Shown piece by piece: positions 33,996-41,934 of a DNA stretch of 52,367 nucleotides (its first letter is position 1; each line of letters opens with the position of its first letter). The position numbers were made by a program, and so were the translations under genes. This DNA is from Bradyrhizobium sp. RP6 (lineage in GTDB: Bacteria > Pseudomonadota > Alphaproteobacteria > Rhizobiales > Xanthobacteraceae), in contig NZ_RQIT01000035.1 of the NCBI RefSeq assembly GCF_003837805.1, positions 1 to 52,367 of the forward strand, read 5' to 3'. The notes under the pieces are model-generated. The model was not told where the DNA came from. It was given only the letters and a program-made list of their open reading frames with translations, and ran no database searches.

Positions 33996-34177
33996 ATCGT
34001 CTCTTTATCTATCGTTATCGGTTGGACGGCGCCCGGCGGGCAGAGGTGACCCTGCCTGTCTAGCCAACGGGGATGGATCAGGAAAGGCATAAAAGCAGGA
34101 GCGCCCCGCAGCCGCGCCCACTTGCCGCCGCAGAATAACTGGGTTGTAACGACCAAGGATATGACGGAGATCAACCG

Positions 34178-34645
34178 GTGAACGCACCAAGCCGCCTCGA
34201 TACGACGCCACGCCTGGAGGACTATCCCTTCCGCCTCAGCGATAACGTTCGCTTCGGCGATCTCGATCCCAACCAGCACGTCAACAACGCGGTCTACGCC
34301 ACCTATTTCGAGACCGGCCGTGTCACGCTGATGAAGCTTCCCGAATACGGGCTGACTCCACCGGGCCTCGCCTGGATCATGGTCCGGCTCGACATGCATT
34401 TTCGCGCCGAGCTGCACTGGCCCAATGCGATCGAGCTCGGCCTTGGCGTGGTGAAGCTTGGACGGACGTCCGTGACCTTCGAACAGGTCGTGTTCTCGAA
34501 CGGGAAGTGCATTGCGTCAGCGACGTCGGTCGGCGTCCTGCTCGACGAGGCCACGCGGCGCCCCGCGCCGCTGACCGCAGAGGTGATCGAGAAGCTCAGA
34601 CCCTGGCACAAGCGCGGCATCGACGTCGCGCCGCCGCGCACTTGA
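34178..34645 (+). CDS. Acyl-CoA thioesterase, 4HBT hot-dog family
   Basis: This 155-residue single hot-dog-domain protein has the sequence RFGDLDPNQHVNNAVYATYF (about 25-44). This is the 4-hydroxybenzoyl-CoA-thioesterase signature with catalytic Asp in D-x-x-x-H-x-N. LDMHFRAELHWPNAIELGLG is the second strand pair. The substrate is probably an acyl-CoA. The start is GTG at 34178, with GACGGAGATC upstream. It is in opposite orientation to both neighbours (reductase and ferredoxin), which makes co-transcription with them impossible. Confidence 0.88.
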   Translation: MNAPSRLDTTPRLEDYPFRLSDNVRFGDLDPNQHVNNAVYATYFETGRVTLMKLPEYGLTPPGLAWIMVRLDMHFRAELHWPNAIELGLGVVKLGRTSVTFEQVVFSNGKCIASATSVGVLLDEATRRPAPLTAEVIEKLRPWHKRGIDVAPPRT

Positions 34646-34660
34646 TATATCGAGGGAGGA

Positions 34661-34981
34661 TCAGGCCTGGCGTTCCGGCGTAGCCACCACGAGACCGTCG
34701 AGCTCGTCGGAAACCTTGATCTGGCAGGACAGGCGCGAGTTCGGGCGCACGTCGAAGCCGAAGTCCAGCATGTCCTCTTCCATCGGCGTCGGGCTGCCGA
34801 CCTTCTCGCGCCAGGCTTCGTCGACATAGACATGGCAGGTCGCGCAGGCGCAGGCACCGCCGCATTCCGCCTCGATACCGGGAATGCTGTTGCGGATCGC
34901 GGCTTCCATCACGGTTGCGCCGTTCTCGATTTCTACCGTGCGGGTTTCGCCCTTGTGGTCGACAAAGTGAATCTTGGCCAT
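34661..34981 (-). CDS. [2Fe-2S] ferredoxin, adrenodoxin/putidaredoxin type
   Basis: This 106-residue ferredoxin carries electrons in the cytoplasm. The cluster ligands are in AECGGACACATCHVYV (C-x5-C-x2-C) and the late cysteine is in RLSCQIKVSDELDG. It is the vertebrate-type ISC/adrenodoxin subgroup. It closely resembles palustrisredoxin B of R. palustris, recalled from memory; partner cytochrome P450s are not in this window. ATG at 34981, MAKIHFVDHKGETRTVEIEN. The likely electron donor is the reductase encoded at 32967-33995. It ends near the convergent thioesterase end. Confidence 0.93.
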   Translation of the reverse strand: MAKIHFVDHKGETRTVEIENGATVMEAAIRNSIPGIEAECGGACACATCHVYVDEAWREKVGSPTPMEEDMLDFGFDVRPNSRLSCQIKVSDELDGLVVATPERQA

Positions 34982-35062
34982 GTGTGCTCGTGCTGCCGAG
35001 GTGCTGGGAATGAAGGAGGGTCCGGGCTGTCCTATAACGGGTCGGTTAGCCCGGCGCCATAG

Positions 35063-35113
35063 CGTTTTGATGCGAAATAAATCCCGCTTTGCGGGAAGAA
35101 AACGCGTCAAAAC
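35063..35113 (-). terminator. Hairpin terminator after the HPt gene
   Basis: On the minus strand a TCCCGC-AAA-GCGGGA hairpin (35082-35096) is followed by TTTATTTC. Flanking arms CGTTTTGA (35063-35070) and TCAAAAC (35107-35113) extend the fold. It lies 35 bp after the HPt stop and before the leftward ferredoxin gene. Confidence 0.5.
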
Positions 35114-35147
35114 AAACGACTAGGGGCCCGGCTCCGACCGTATCGGC

Positions 35148-35522
35148 TTACGGCTTCAGGATCGCCGCGATGGCGGCGCGGGCATCGGTCACGGCCTCTT
35201 TCAGAGCGGCGAAAGCATGGGACCGGCCATGGCCGGCCCGGATCGCACTCTCCAGGCTGGCGGCGGCATCGGCAACCGCAAAGGCGCCAATTCCGCGCGC
35301 CGAACCCTTGAGCTTGTGTGCGAGCGCGCCGGCCTCGGCCGGCCTCGCAGCCATCGCCGCGAGCAGGCGTCCGGCCTGCTCGCCGAACATCGCCAGCACT
35401 TCCTGTTCCAGTTCGGTGTCGCCGAGCGTCATCCGGGAGAGGTGATCGAGATCGAGCGGGCTGTCGATAGGTGCAAGCGGGGGCGAAGGCATCCAGTCCA
35501 TCCGTTGCAGTTCAGGCGTCAT
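35148..35522 (-). CDS. HPt phosphotransfer domain protein
   Basis: This 124-residue helical protein has a histidine phosphotransfer motif: ALAHKLKGSARGIGAFAVAD, with phospho-accepting H69 and the helix LSRMTLGDTELEQEVLAMFG before it. It has no kinase or receiver domain, so it is an orphan HPt that would shuttle phosphate from a hybrid kinase to a response regulator. ATG at 35522 is the first start; M8 or M11 are possible. It is divergent from the huge coiled-coil gene at 35919, with a spacer containing a CtrA box (35726-35740). The CtrA system uses an HPt (ChpT in Caulobacter), but this protein is not of the ChpT type by sequence, which has an HK-dimer-like fold. Confidence 0.88.
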   Translation of the reverse strand: MTPELQRMDWMPSPPLAPIDSPLDLDHLSRMTLGDTELEQEVLAMFGEQAGRLLAAMAARPAEAGALAHKLKGSARGIGAFAVADAAASLESAIRAGHGRSHAFAALKEAVTDARAAIAAILKP

Positions 35523-35918
35523 CGCGCAGGCCCCGGCGTCGCGTGGCGACCGCCGTTCCGGCGGTCAGGTTCCTCTCAACCAAGCATGAAAATAGTTAAC
35601 GAAATGTTTGGGCTGTTTGACGCATATCCGTCCGTTTATTGACGCAAAGTTGCCGCAATCAGCCGAGTTCGGTGGAGAATTCCATTGATTGCTAAGGCGT
35701 TACGGCGCGATCCTGTTAACGATGATTAAGATTGTCTTAATCGCAGGCATTTCATTCGCGACGCTCTGCCAATAGGATGTTGCGGAAATTGGCGGACAAG
35801 CCGTCCGGGTGGGGACGGCTCGGAGATCCGCGCAAGCGGCATGATCCGGTCTGTGGGCTTGCGCCGAGCGCAGGGCTCGCGGGGGGACGCGTACAAGTAA
35901 CGAGGGCTCGGACTGAAC
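35523..35918. other. HPt - GPR divergent spacer
   Basis: This 396-bp AT-richer spacer carries promoters for the leftward HPt gene and the rightward giant gene. It contains the CtrA box at 35726-35740 and a further TTAAC half-site about ten bases to its left, plus a half-site (GTTAAC) at 35595-35600. No small gene is supported. Confidence 0.5.
35726..35740 (+). promoter_or_regulatory. CtrA-type binding site upstream of the giant polar protein gene
   Basis: TTAAGATTGTCTTAA is TTAA, seven bases, TTAA, which matches the core CtrA spacing exactly, and it is itself nearly palindromic. Another TTAAC lies at 35716-35720, six bases upstream. The box is about 180 bp before the ATG at 35919 and about 200 bp from the HPt start at 35522. 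CtrA control is inferred. Confidence 0.6.
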
Positions 35919-38900
35919 ATGGCGAACACTCCGAAAAAGGTCAAAGACCCCACAGAAGTTGCGCTTTCTGCGATCCAGGAAGCCCTGAACATCAGTGACA
36001 CGGCTGCCGATACCAGCCGCAACGCCACCATGCGCGACGAAGCGGCGCCTCCGGTGCCGCCCGCGCCCCCGATCTTCGACGAGCCGAGCTTCGAGCCGCG
36101 ACCGGCCGCCAATGAGCGGGCAACCGTGTTCGATACGGTCGAGGAGCCGCGCACCTCGCGCCGCGCCGCCAATGACGACCGCGAGACCATCGGCCAGCTG
36201 CTCCAGGCGCTTCAGAAGGGCCGCCCTGCCCGCAGCGTCTACACCTTCGCCACGATCTTCGCCGGCGTCTGGCTCGCCGCCTGCGCCGCGCTGACCGTCG
36301 GCTTCCTGCCTTGGATCCAGGCCGCCATGGGCCAGAGCGGCGGCGTGCTCGTCATTGCCGGTCTCGTCGCGATGTTGTTCGCGCCGATCATGCTGTTCTA
36401 CTTCCTCGCCAGCCTCGTCTGGCGCGGCCAGGAAATGCGCATGATCGCGCAGGCGATGGCGCAGGTCGCGATCCGCTTCTCAGAGCCCGAAGGCTCGGCC
36501 TCCGATTCCATGGTCACGGTCGGCCAGGCCATCCGCCGCGAGGTCGCGGCGATGGGCGACGGCATCGAGCGCGCGATTGCGCGCGCCGGCGAGCTCGAGA
36601 CGCTGGTCGCCAACGAGGTCGCCGCGCTGGAGCGCGCCTATAGCGACAACGAGGTGCGCATCCGCGCCCTGCTCCAGGACATCGCGCATCAGCGCGACAA
36701 TCTGGTCGGCCAGGCCGAGCAGGTCCGCAGCGCCATCTCCGGCGTGCAGATCGATCTGCGCCACGACATCGCGCTGATCTCGGACGCGATCGCCTCCCGC
36801 GTCGACGAGGTTGCGAAGTCGATCACCGGCGCGCTCGAAGAGCGCGGTGCCCACATCACCCAGGCGCTGAGCAATGCCGGCGACAACATGATCCTGGCGC
36901 TCGGCGAGCGCGGCGGCGACCTGCTCGACCGCCTCGAGGAAGCCAGCAACGAGACCACACGCGCGGTGCTCGACGCCAGCGAGCGGCTGACCACCAGCCT
37001 CAACTTCAAGACCGGCCACGTCCACGACGAGTTCGTCGACCTCGCCGACCGCGTCCACGAGATGCTGAACGAGCGCATCGACCGCATCACCGGCGAATTC
37101 GAGCAGCGCTCCGCCGCAATCGTCGACGGCATCTCCGAGCGTACCGAGCAGGTGCACGATTCCCTGAAGAACTCGTCGGACTCGCTGCTGCTCGAGCTCG
37201 AGCTGCGCTCCAACGACCTCTCGGCCAAGATCGACGATGCCGGCAACCGGCTCGCCAACCACATCATGACGAGCGGCGACAAGGCGAGCGAGGCGCTCGA
37301 CGCCACCGTCAACACGCTGGTCGCCAAGGTCGTCAGCCAGACCGAGACCGCACACGATTCGCTGTCGCTCCAGATGAGCGCCTTCGACGAGCTGGTGAAG
37401 AACCAGGGCACCGAGCTGGTCGAGAAGTTCGCCCGCGACTCCGGCACGCTCGGCGCGCTGATCACGCGTCACATTTCCGAGTTCGACCGCACCGTGAAGA
37501 ACTTCGGCGGCGAGATCGTCGAGCGCATGGGCCAGCGCACGCAGGACATCGCCGAGACGCTGAAGACCTATGTCGACAATTTCGACACCCGCTTCACGGC
37601 GAACGGCGGCGAGATCACGGCGGTGCTCGACCAGCGCCTCGTGCAATTCGAGACTACGGTCGGGGAACGCGTCAGCAATCTCGACGCCTCGCTGAACGGC
37701 AAGATCACCAGCCTCGACGGCACGATCGAAGGCCACATCAGGACCTTCGACGAGCAGCTCGTCGGCCGGGTCGCCGCACTCGAACAGTCGTTCGACAGCC
37801 GCGCGAAGTCCATGACCGAAACCATCGACGGACGCATCAGCACGCTGGCGATGTCGCTGACCGATGGCGCCGCGCAGGCGATCCACTCGATCGACTCCCG
37901 CCTCAACTATCTCACGACGTCGCTGACCGATGGCGCGTCCCAGGCGATCCAGTCGATCGATAGCCGCCTGACGCACCTCACCACGACGCTCACCGGCGGC
38001 GCGACGCAGGCGCTCGAATCCATCGACTCCCGCCTCACCTACCTGACCACCGCCGTGACGAACGGCGCGACGCAGGCCGTGCAGTCGATCGACACGCGCC
38101 TCACGCTGCTGAGCTCGACGCTCACGGACGGCACCGCGCAGGCGATCGAGGCGGTCGACCGCCGCATCACCGGCGTCACCGAGATCATCGACGGCCGCAG
38201 CACGCACCTGACCGACACGGTCACGGCGCGCTTCCAGGAGATCCATCAGGTCATCGAGACCAGGGTCGGCTCGGTCGCAAGCGACATCGACGTGCGCGTG
38301 GCGCAGTTCGAGGACCTGCTCGGCTCGCGCGTCGAGGCCGTCGCCGGCCGCATCGAGAGCAGCGGACGCCAGGCCAGCGAGGACATGATGTCCCGCGCCG
38401 AGATGATCTCGACCGCGATCCGCTCGCATGTCGAGGACGCCGAGCGCTCGCTCACCAACCTCGTCGTCAACACCAGCGAGACGATCCAGACCGGCGCTCG
38501 CACCGCTCAGCAGTCGCTGCTGACGGTCTCCTCCGACGTCAACGCCCAGCTCAAGATGACCTCGGCCGAGGTCGAGCAGGCGCTGACCGCGGTCGGCACC
38601 GGTGCGGCGAACTCGATCCTGACCAGCGCCCGCGAAGCGCAGTCGACGCTGGTCGCGGCATCGGGCGATGCCTCCAACCAGATCAAGGGGCTCGCGGCCG
38701 ACGTCGAACGCACGCTGTCGGCGGCAGGCGCTGCCACCGCAGCCTCGATCCTGGCCGGCGCCCGCGAGGTGCAGACCACTCTCGTCACCGCCTCCTCGGA
38801 CGCGGCCAACCAGGTCAAGACGCTCGCCGCCGACGTGCAGCGTTCGCTGTCGCTGGCCGGCACCACCACGGCGGAATCGATCACCGCCGGCGCCCGCGAT

Positions 38901-41690
38901 GCGCAGGGTGCGCTGATCGCGGCTTCGACCGAGACCGCCAACCAGATCAAGGCGCTGTCCTCGGACGTGCAGCGCTCGCTCACGATGGCGGGCACCTCGA
39001 CGGCCGAGACCATCATGAGCGGCGCCCGCGAGGCCCAGAGCACGCTGGTCACGGCATCCTCGGATGCGGCCGCGCAGGTCAAATCGCTCACGGCCGATGT
39101 GCAGCGTTCGCTCGCGATGGCCGGCACCTCGACCGCCGAGACCATCACCTCCGGCGCTCGCGAGGCGCAGAACATGCTGGTCACGGCGTCCTCGGATGCG
39201 GCGAGCCAGGTCAAGTCGCTCGCGGCCGAAGTGCATCGTTCGCTCTCGCAGGTCGGCCAGTCGACCGCCGAGACGATCACCAGCAGCGCTCGCGACGCCC
39301 AGAGCACTCTTCTTGCTGTCTCCGCGGAACAAACCAGCCAGGTCCGCTCGCTCGCGGCCGAGATGCAGCGCGCGCTGGCGACCGCCGGCGGCGCCACCAT
39401 CGAGGCGCTCACCAGCGGCGTTCGCGAGGCCCAGGGCTCGCTGATCTCCGCCTCGAGCGATGCGGCGAGCCAGATCAAGTCGCTGACGACGGACATCGAG
39501 CGCACGCTGACCTCGGTCGGCGCCGACACCGCCTCGACCATCCTCAGCAGCGCGCGTGAGGCGCAGATCTCGCTGACCTCGACCTCGGCCGACGCCGCGA
39601 GCCAGATCCGCACGATCTCGACCGAGATCGAGCGGACGCTGAGCGCGGCGGCCGCCAACGCGACCAACGACATCCAGACCAGCGCGCTCAACGCCCAGAA
39701 CGCGCTGATATCGGCCTCCAACGAGGCGAGCTCGCGGGTCAAGTCGAGCTCGGCCGACGTCGAGCGGTCGGTGCTCGCCGCCAGCAGCAGCTTCGGCCAG
39801 GCCATGACCGGCAAGACCGACGAGATCGTCACCTATGTGCAGCAGCAGGCCGACCGCCTGTCGAACATGATCGACGCCAAGCGCGGTTCGCTGGTCGATG
39901 CGATCGGCTCGAAGACCAGCCAGCTCACGCTCGACATCGACCGCGTCACCTCCGATGCGCTGAAGTCGATCGAGACGCGCGGCCAGGCCTTCTCGCAAAC
40001 CATGATGGGCAACGGCTCGGAAGTCGCCCGCACCATCAACGCGGCGAGCGAGATCGCCACCAGCGCGGTCGGCAAGTCGCTCAAGGACCTCGAGCAGGCC
40101 TCGCGTTCCGCGATCGACCAGTCGCGCCAGGTCTCGATCGCGGCCGTCACCGAGATGCAGGAGACCAGCAAGATCCTGCGCACCGACACGGTGGCCCTGT
40201 TCGAGCGCCTGCGCGAAGGCAACATCCTGCTCCAGGAAGTGCTGACCGGTGCGCACGACAACCTCAACTCGCTCGAGCGGGCGCTGGTGACGCGCGTCGC
40301 CGACTTCGTCTCGGCGATGAACGACGTGACCTCGCGCAACGGCGATGCGACGCAGAACCTGGAAGAGCAGCTCAACGTCTTCAACAGCAAGACCACCAAG
40401 GCGCTGCAGGATCTCGGCGAGCTGTCGATCCAGTTCGACAAGCACGGCCAGGCGCTGGTCGAGGCCGCGCAGGTCGTCGAGCAGAGCAACAAGAACACCA
40501 CCGCCTCGCTCGCCGAACGCAAGCAGGCGCTGGAATCGCTCGTCACCACGATCGACCTGCGCACGGCCGATCTCGACCAGCGGCTGTCGCGCTTCACCGG
40601 ACTGCTCGATGAATCGCTGGCCGCAGCCGAAGAGCGCGCCCGCGACATCGCCCGCGTCGTCGCCGAGACCGCCGGCGCAGGCTCGGCCGCGATTACCCGC
40701 CAGTTCGAGGCGGTGCGCGCGGCGTCCGAGGAGGAGCACCGGCAGACGATCGAGGCCATGCACGACATCTACCGCCAGACCACCGACGAGGCGGATGCGA
40801 TGTTCAAGCAGTCGACCGAGAAGTTCACCAATCTCGTCTCCAGCATGAAGCAGATGGCCTTCGAGATGCACAACGAGCTCGAAGCCACCCGCAACGAGCT
40901 GCGCCGCGGCGTGCTCGAGATGCCGCAGGAGGCTGCCGAGAGCACGGCGCAGATGCGCAAGGTGATCGTCGACCAGATCGAGGCCCTCGCCGAGCTCAAC
41001 CGCATCGTGGCCCAGCATGGCCGCGGCCTCGATGTCACCACGGCGGGCCGCGCCAGCCTGCAGCGCCAGGAGGAGCCGGTGCTGGCAGCCGTCGGCGGCC
41101 GGGCTCCCGAGACCCGCATGCGCGACACCGGCAGCGCCTCGACGCTGCCGCCGCCGGACCTCGGCATGCCGGCTCCCTCGCGCCGCACCGAGGCCCCGCC
41201 GGTCGCGCCCGCAGGGAGCGACCAGGGCCGTGACGGCTGGCTGTCGGATCTGCTCAACCGGACGGATGCCAACCAGGGCGCTCCGACCGGACGTGAGGCG
41301 CCGCGCAGCCGCCCTGCGCCCGCTCCGCAGCCCCCGGCGCCGCAGGCTGGCGCCAATCCGCTGGAATCGCTGTCGCTCGACATCGGCCGGCTGATGGACC
41401 GCAACCTCGCGGCCGAGATGTGGGACCGCTACCAGCGCGGCGAGAACAAGGCCTTCACCAAGCGCCTCTACACGCCCGCCGGCCAGAAGGCCTTCGACGA
41501 GGTCGCCCGCAAGTACCGCGCCGACCGCAACTTCAAGGGCACGGTCGACCGCTATGTCGCCGAGTTCGAACGCCTGCTGGACGAAGTCGCCCGCGACGGC
41601 CGCGGCCCGCAGGAGCTGCGCAGCCACCTGATCTCGGAGACGGGCCTGGTGTACACGCTGCTCGCGCATGCGGCGGGCCGGCTGGGGTGA
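35919..41690 (+). CDS. Giant repeat-containing membrane protein, probable growth pole ring (GPR/RgsE) homologue
   Basis: This is a 1,923-residue protein. After a 107-residue Pro/Arg/Glu-rich cytoplasmic start come two membrane segments (about 108-130, YTFATIFAGVWLAACAALTV; about 142-165, VLVIAGLVAMLFAPIMLFYF). The remainder is almost entirely alpha-helical coiled coil with 11-residue periodicity. Five 22-residue repeats (residues 635-744; consensus near SIDSRL-x-LTT) are followed by ten 44-residue repeats (residues 839-1278), then other helices. A Pro/Arg/Gln-rich linker (about 1690-1810) leads to a conserved C-terminal domain (MWDRYQRGENKAFTKRLYTP, VDRYVAEFERLLDEVARDGR). Length, apolipoprotein-like repeats, N-terminal membrane anchor and rhizobial setting match GPR of Agrobacterium (polar ring needed for polar growth) and RgsE of Sinorhizobium. 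The homology is by family knowledge. It is followed by a strong terminator. Confidence 0.78.
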   Translation: MANTPKKVKDPTEVALSAIQEALNISDTAADTSRNATMRDEAAPPVPPAPPIFDEPSFEPRPAANERATVFDTVEEPRTSRRAANDDRETIGQLLQALQKGRPARSVYTFATIFAGVWLAACAALTVGFLPWIQAAMGQSGGVLVIAGLVAMLFAPIMLFYFLASLVWRGQEMRMIAQAMAQVAIRFSEPEGSASDSMVTVGQAIRREVAAMGDGIERAIARAGELETLVANEVAALERAYSDNEVRIRALLQDIAHQRDNLVGQAEQVRSAISGVQIDLRHDIALISDAIASRVDEVAKSITGALEERGAHITQALSNAGDNMILALGERGGDLLDRLEEASNETTRAVLDASERLTTSLNFKTGHVHDEFVDLADRVHEMLNERIDRITGEFEQRSAAIVDGISERTEQVHDSLKNSSDSLLLELELRSNDLSAKIDDAGNRLANHIMTSGDKASEALDATVNTLVAKVVSQTETAHDSLSLQMSAFDELVKNQGTELVEKFARDSGTLGALITRHISEFDRTVKNFGGEIVERMGQRTQDIAETLKTYVDNFDTRFTANGGEITAVLDQRLVQFETTVGERVSNLDASLNGKITSLDGTIEGHIRTFDEQLVGRVAALEQSFDSRAKSMTETIDGRISTLAMSLTDGAAQAIHSIDSRLNYLTTSLTDGASQAIQSIDSRLTHLTTTLTGGATQALESIDSRLTYLTTAVTNGATQAVQSIDTRLTLLSSTLTDGTAQAIEAVDRRITGVTEIIDGRSTHLTDTVTARFQEIHQVIETRVGSVASDIDVRVAQFEDLLGSRVEAVAGRIESSGRQASEDMMSRAEMISTAIRSHVEDAERSLTNLVVNTSETIQTGARTAQQSLLTVSSDVNAQLKMTSAEVEQALTAVGTGAANSILTSAREAQSTLVAASGDASNQIKGLAADVERTLSAAGAATAASILAGAREVQTTLVTASSDAANQVKTLAADVQRSLSLAGTTTAESITAGARDAQGALIAASTETANQIKALSSDVQRSLTMAGTSTAETIMSGAREAQSTLVTASSDAAAQVKSLTADVQRSLAMAGTSTAETITSGAREAQNMLVTASSDAASQVKSLAAEVHRSLSQVGQSTAETITSSARDAQSTLLAVSAEQTSQVRSLAAEMQRALATAGGATIEALTSGVREAQGSLISASSDAASQIKSLTTDIERTLTSVGADTASTILSSAREAQISLTSTSADAASQIRTISTEIERTLSAAAANATNDIQTSALNAQNALISASNEASSRVKSSSADVERSVLAASSSFGQAMTGKTDEIVTYVQQQADRLSNMIDAKRGSLVDAIGSKTSQLTLDIDRVTSDALKSIETRGQAFSQTMMGNGSEVARTINAASEIATSAVGKSLKDLEQASRSAIDQSRQVSIAAVTEMQETSKILRTDTVALFERLREGNILLQEVLTGAHDNLNSLERALVTRVADFVSAMNDVTSRNGDATQNLEEQLNVFNSKTTKALQDLGELSIQFDKHGQALVEAAQVVEQSNKNTTASLAERKQALESLVTTIDLRTADLDQRLSRFTGLLDESLAAAEERARDIARVVAETAGAGSAAITRQFEAVRAASEEEHRQTIEAMHDIYRQTTDEADAMFKQSTEKFTNLVSSMKQMAFEMHNELEATRNELRRGVLEMPQEAAESTAQMRKVIVDQIEALAELNRIVAQHGRGLDVTTAGRASLQRQEEPVLAAVGGRAPETRMRDTGSASTLPPPDLGMPAPSRRTEAPPVAPAGSDQGRDGWLSDLLNRTDANQGAPTGREAPRSRPAPAPQPPAPQAGANPLESLSLDIGRLMDRNLAAEMWDRYQRGENKAFTKRLYTPAGQKAFDEVARKYRADRNFKGTVDRYVAEFERLLDEVARDGRGPQELRSHLISETGLVYTLLAHAAGRLG
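37821..38150 (+). repeat. Five tandem 22-residue (66-bp) repeats inside the giant gene
   Basis: These encode residues 635-744. Each unit starts with S/T-I-D-x-R-[LI] and ends in T-x-G-A-x-Q-A-[IVL]. Examples are TIDGRISTLAMSLTDGAAQA and SIDSRLTYLTTAVTNGATQA, with two more residues per unit. A period of 22 equals two hendecads, as in apolipoprotein A/E helices. The bases differ between copies, so this is an old array. Confidence 0.85.
38433..39752 (+). repeat. Ten tandem 44-residue (132-bp) repeats inside the giant gene
   Basis: Residues 839-1278 divide exactly into ten 44-residue units without gaps. Conserved landmarks in most units are [SA]-[DE]-[VAI]-x-R-[ST]-L at the start, then T-[AS]-E-[TS]-I, GAREAQ-x-x-L in the middle, and Q-[VI]-[KR]-x-L at the end. 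A partial eleventh follows (ADVERSVLAASSSFGQAM). The unit is four hendecads, a left-handed/right-handed coiled-coil periodicity. Confidence 0.9.
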
Positions 41691-41729
41691 GCGGAAGCTC
41701 GCCAATGGCGGATAGCGAATAGCGAATGA

Positions 41730-41760
41730 AAACGGAGGCCCCACGGCCTCCGTTTCTGTT
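41730..41760 (+). terminator. Intrinsic terminator of the giant gene
   Basis: An 11-bp stem AAACGGAGGCC (41730-41740) with loop CCAC and GGCCTCCGTTT (41745-41755), followed by CTGTTTG. It lies 40 bp after the stop at 41690. Confidence 0.8.
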
Positions 41761-41778
41761 TGGGTGCATCATCCGCGC

Positions 41779-41920
41779 TCTCGTGCCTCGGACGCGGCGC
41801 AGCGCTTTCTTCAGCGGTGCGCTGCAGAGCCGGGGCCCATCTCTCAACGTGTGCCGTGTTGCCTTCTGGATCCCGGCTCTGCGCGGCAACGCTTATGCGT
41901 TGCCGCTTGTCCGGGACACG
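41779..41920. repeat. Palindromic intergenic repeat, copy B
   Basis: Second copy of the element at 16219-16357. It starts TCTCGTGCCTCGGACGCG and ends GTCCGGGACACG, with the shared core GGTGCGCTGCAGAGCCGGGG and CCCGGCTCTGCGC. Insert bases between the core arms differ (CTCTCAACGTGTGCCGTGTT here). It fills the spacer between the giant gene terminator and the Mla operon end. Confidence 0.75.
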
Positions 41921-41934
41921 AACTCACTCGCCGC

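Noticed and set aside
34178..34645. Thioesterase as part of one operon with reductase and ferredoxin
   Set aside because: It is on the opposite strand to both; only proximity is shared.
38433..39752. The 132-bp tandem repeat as a CRISPR or satellite array
   Set aside because: The repeats are in frame, encode a 44-residue helical unit and differ at synonymous sites. There are no spacer-type unique segments.
36480..41744. Very long open frame (1,754 codons) on the minus strand across the giant gene
   Set aside because: It is the antisense of the repetitive helical gene. Codon bias in GC-rich DNA leaves the opposite strand open; its translation is Arg/Asp/Gly/Leu-rich with no known fold. The plus-strand product has membrane segments and conserved ends.
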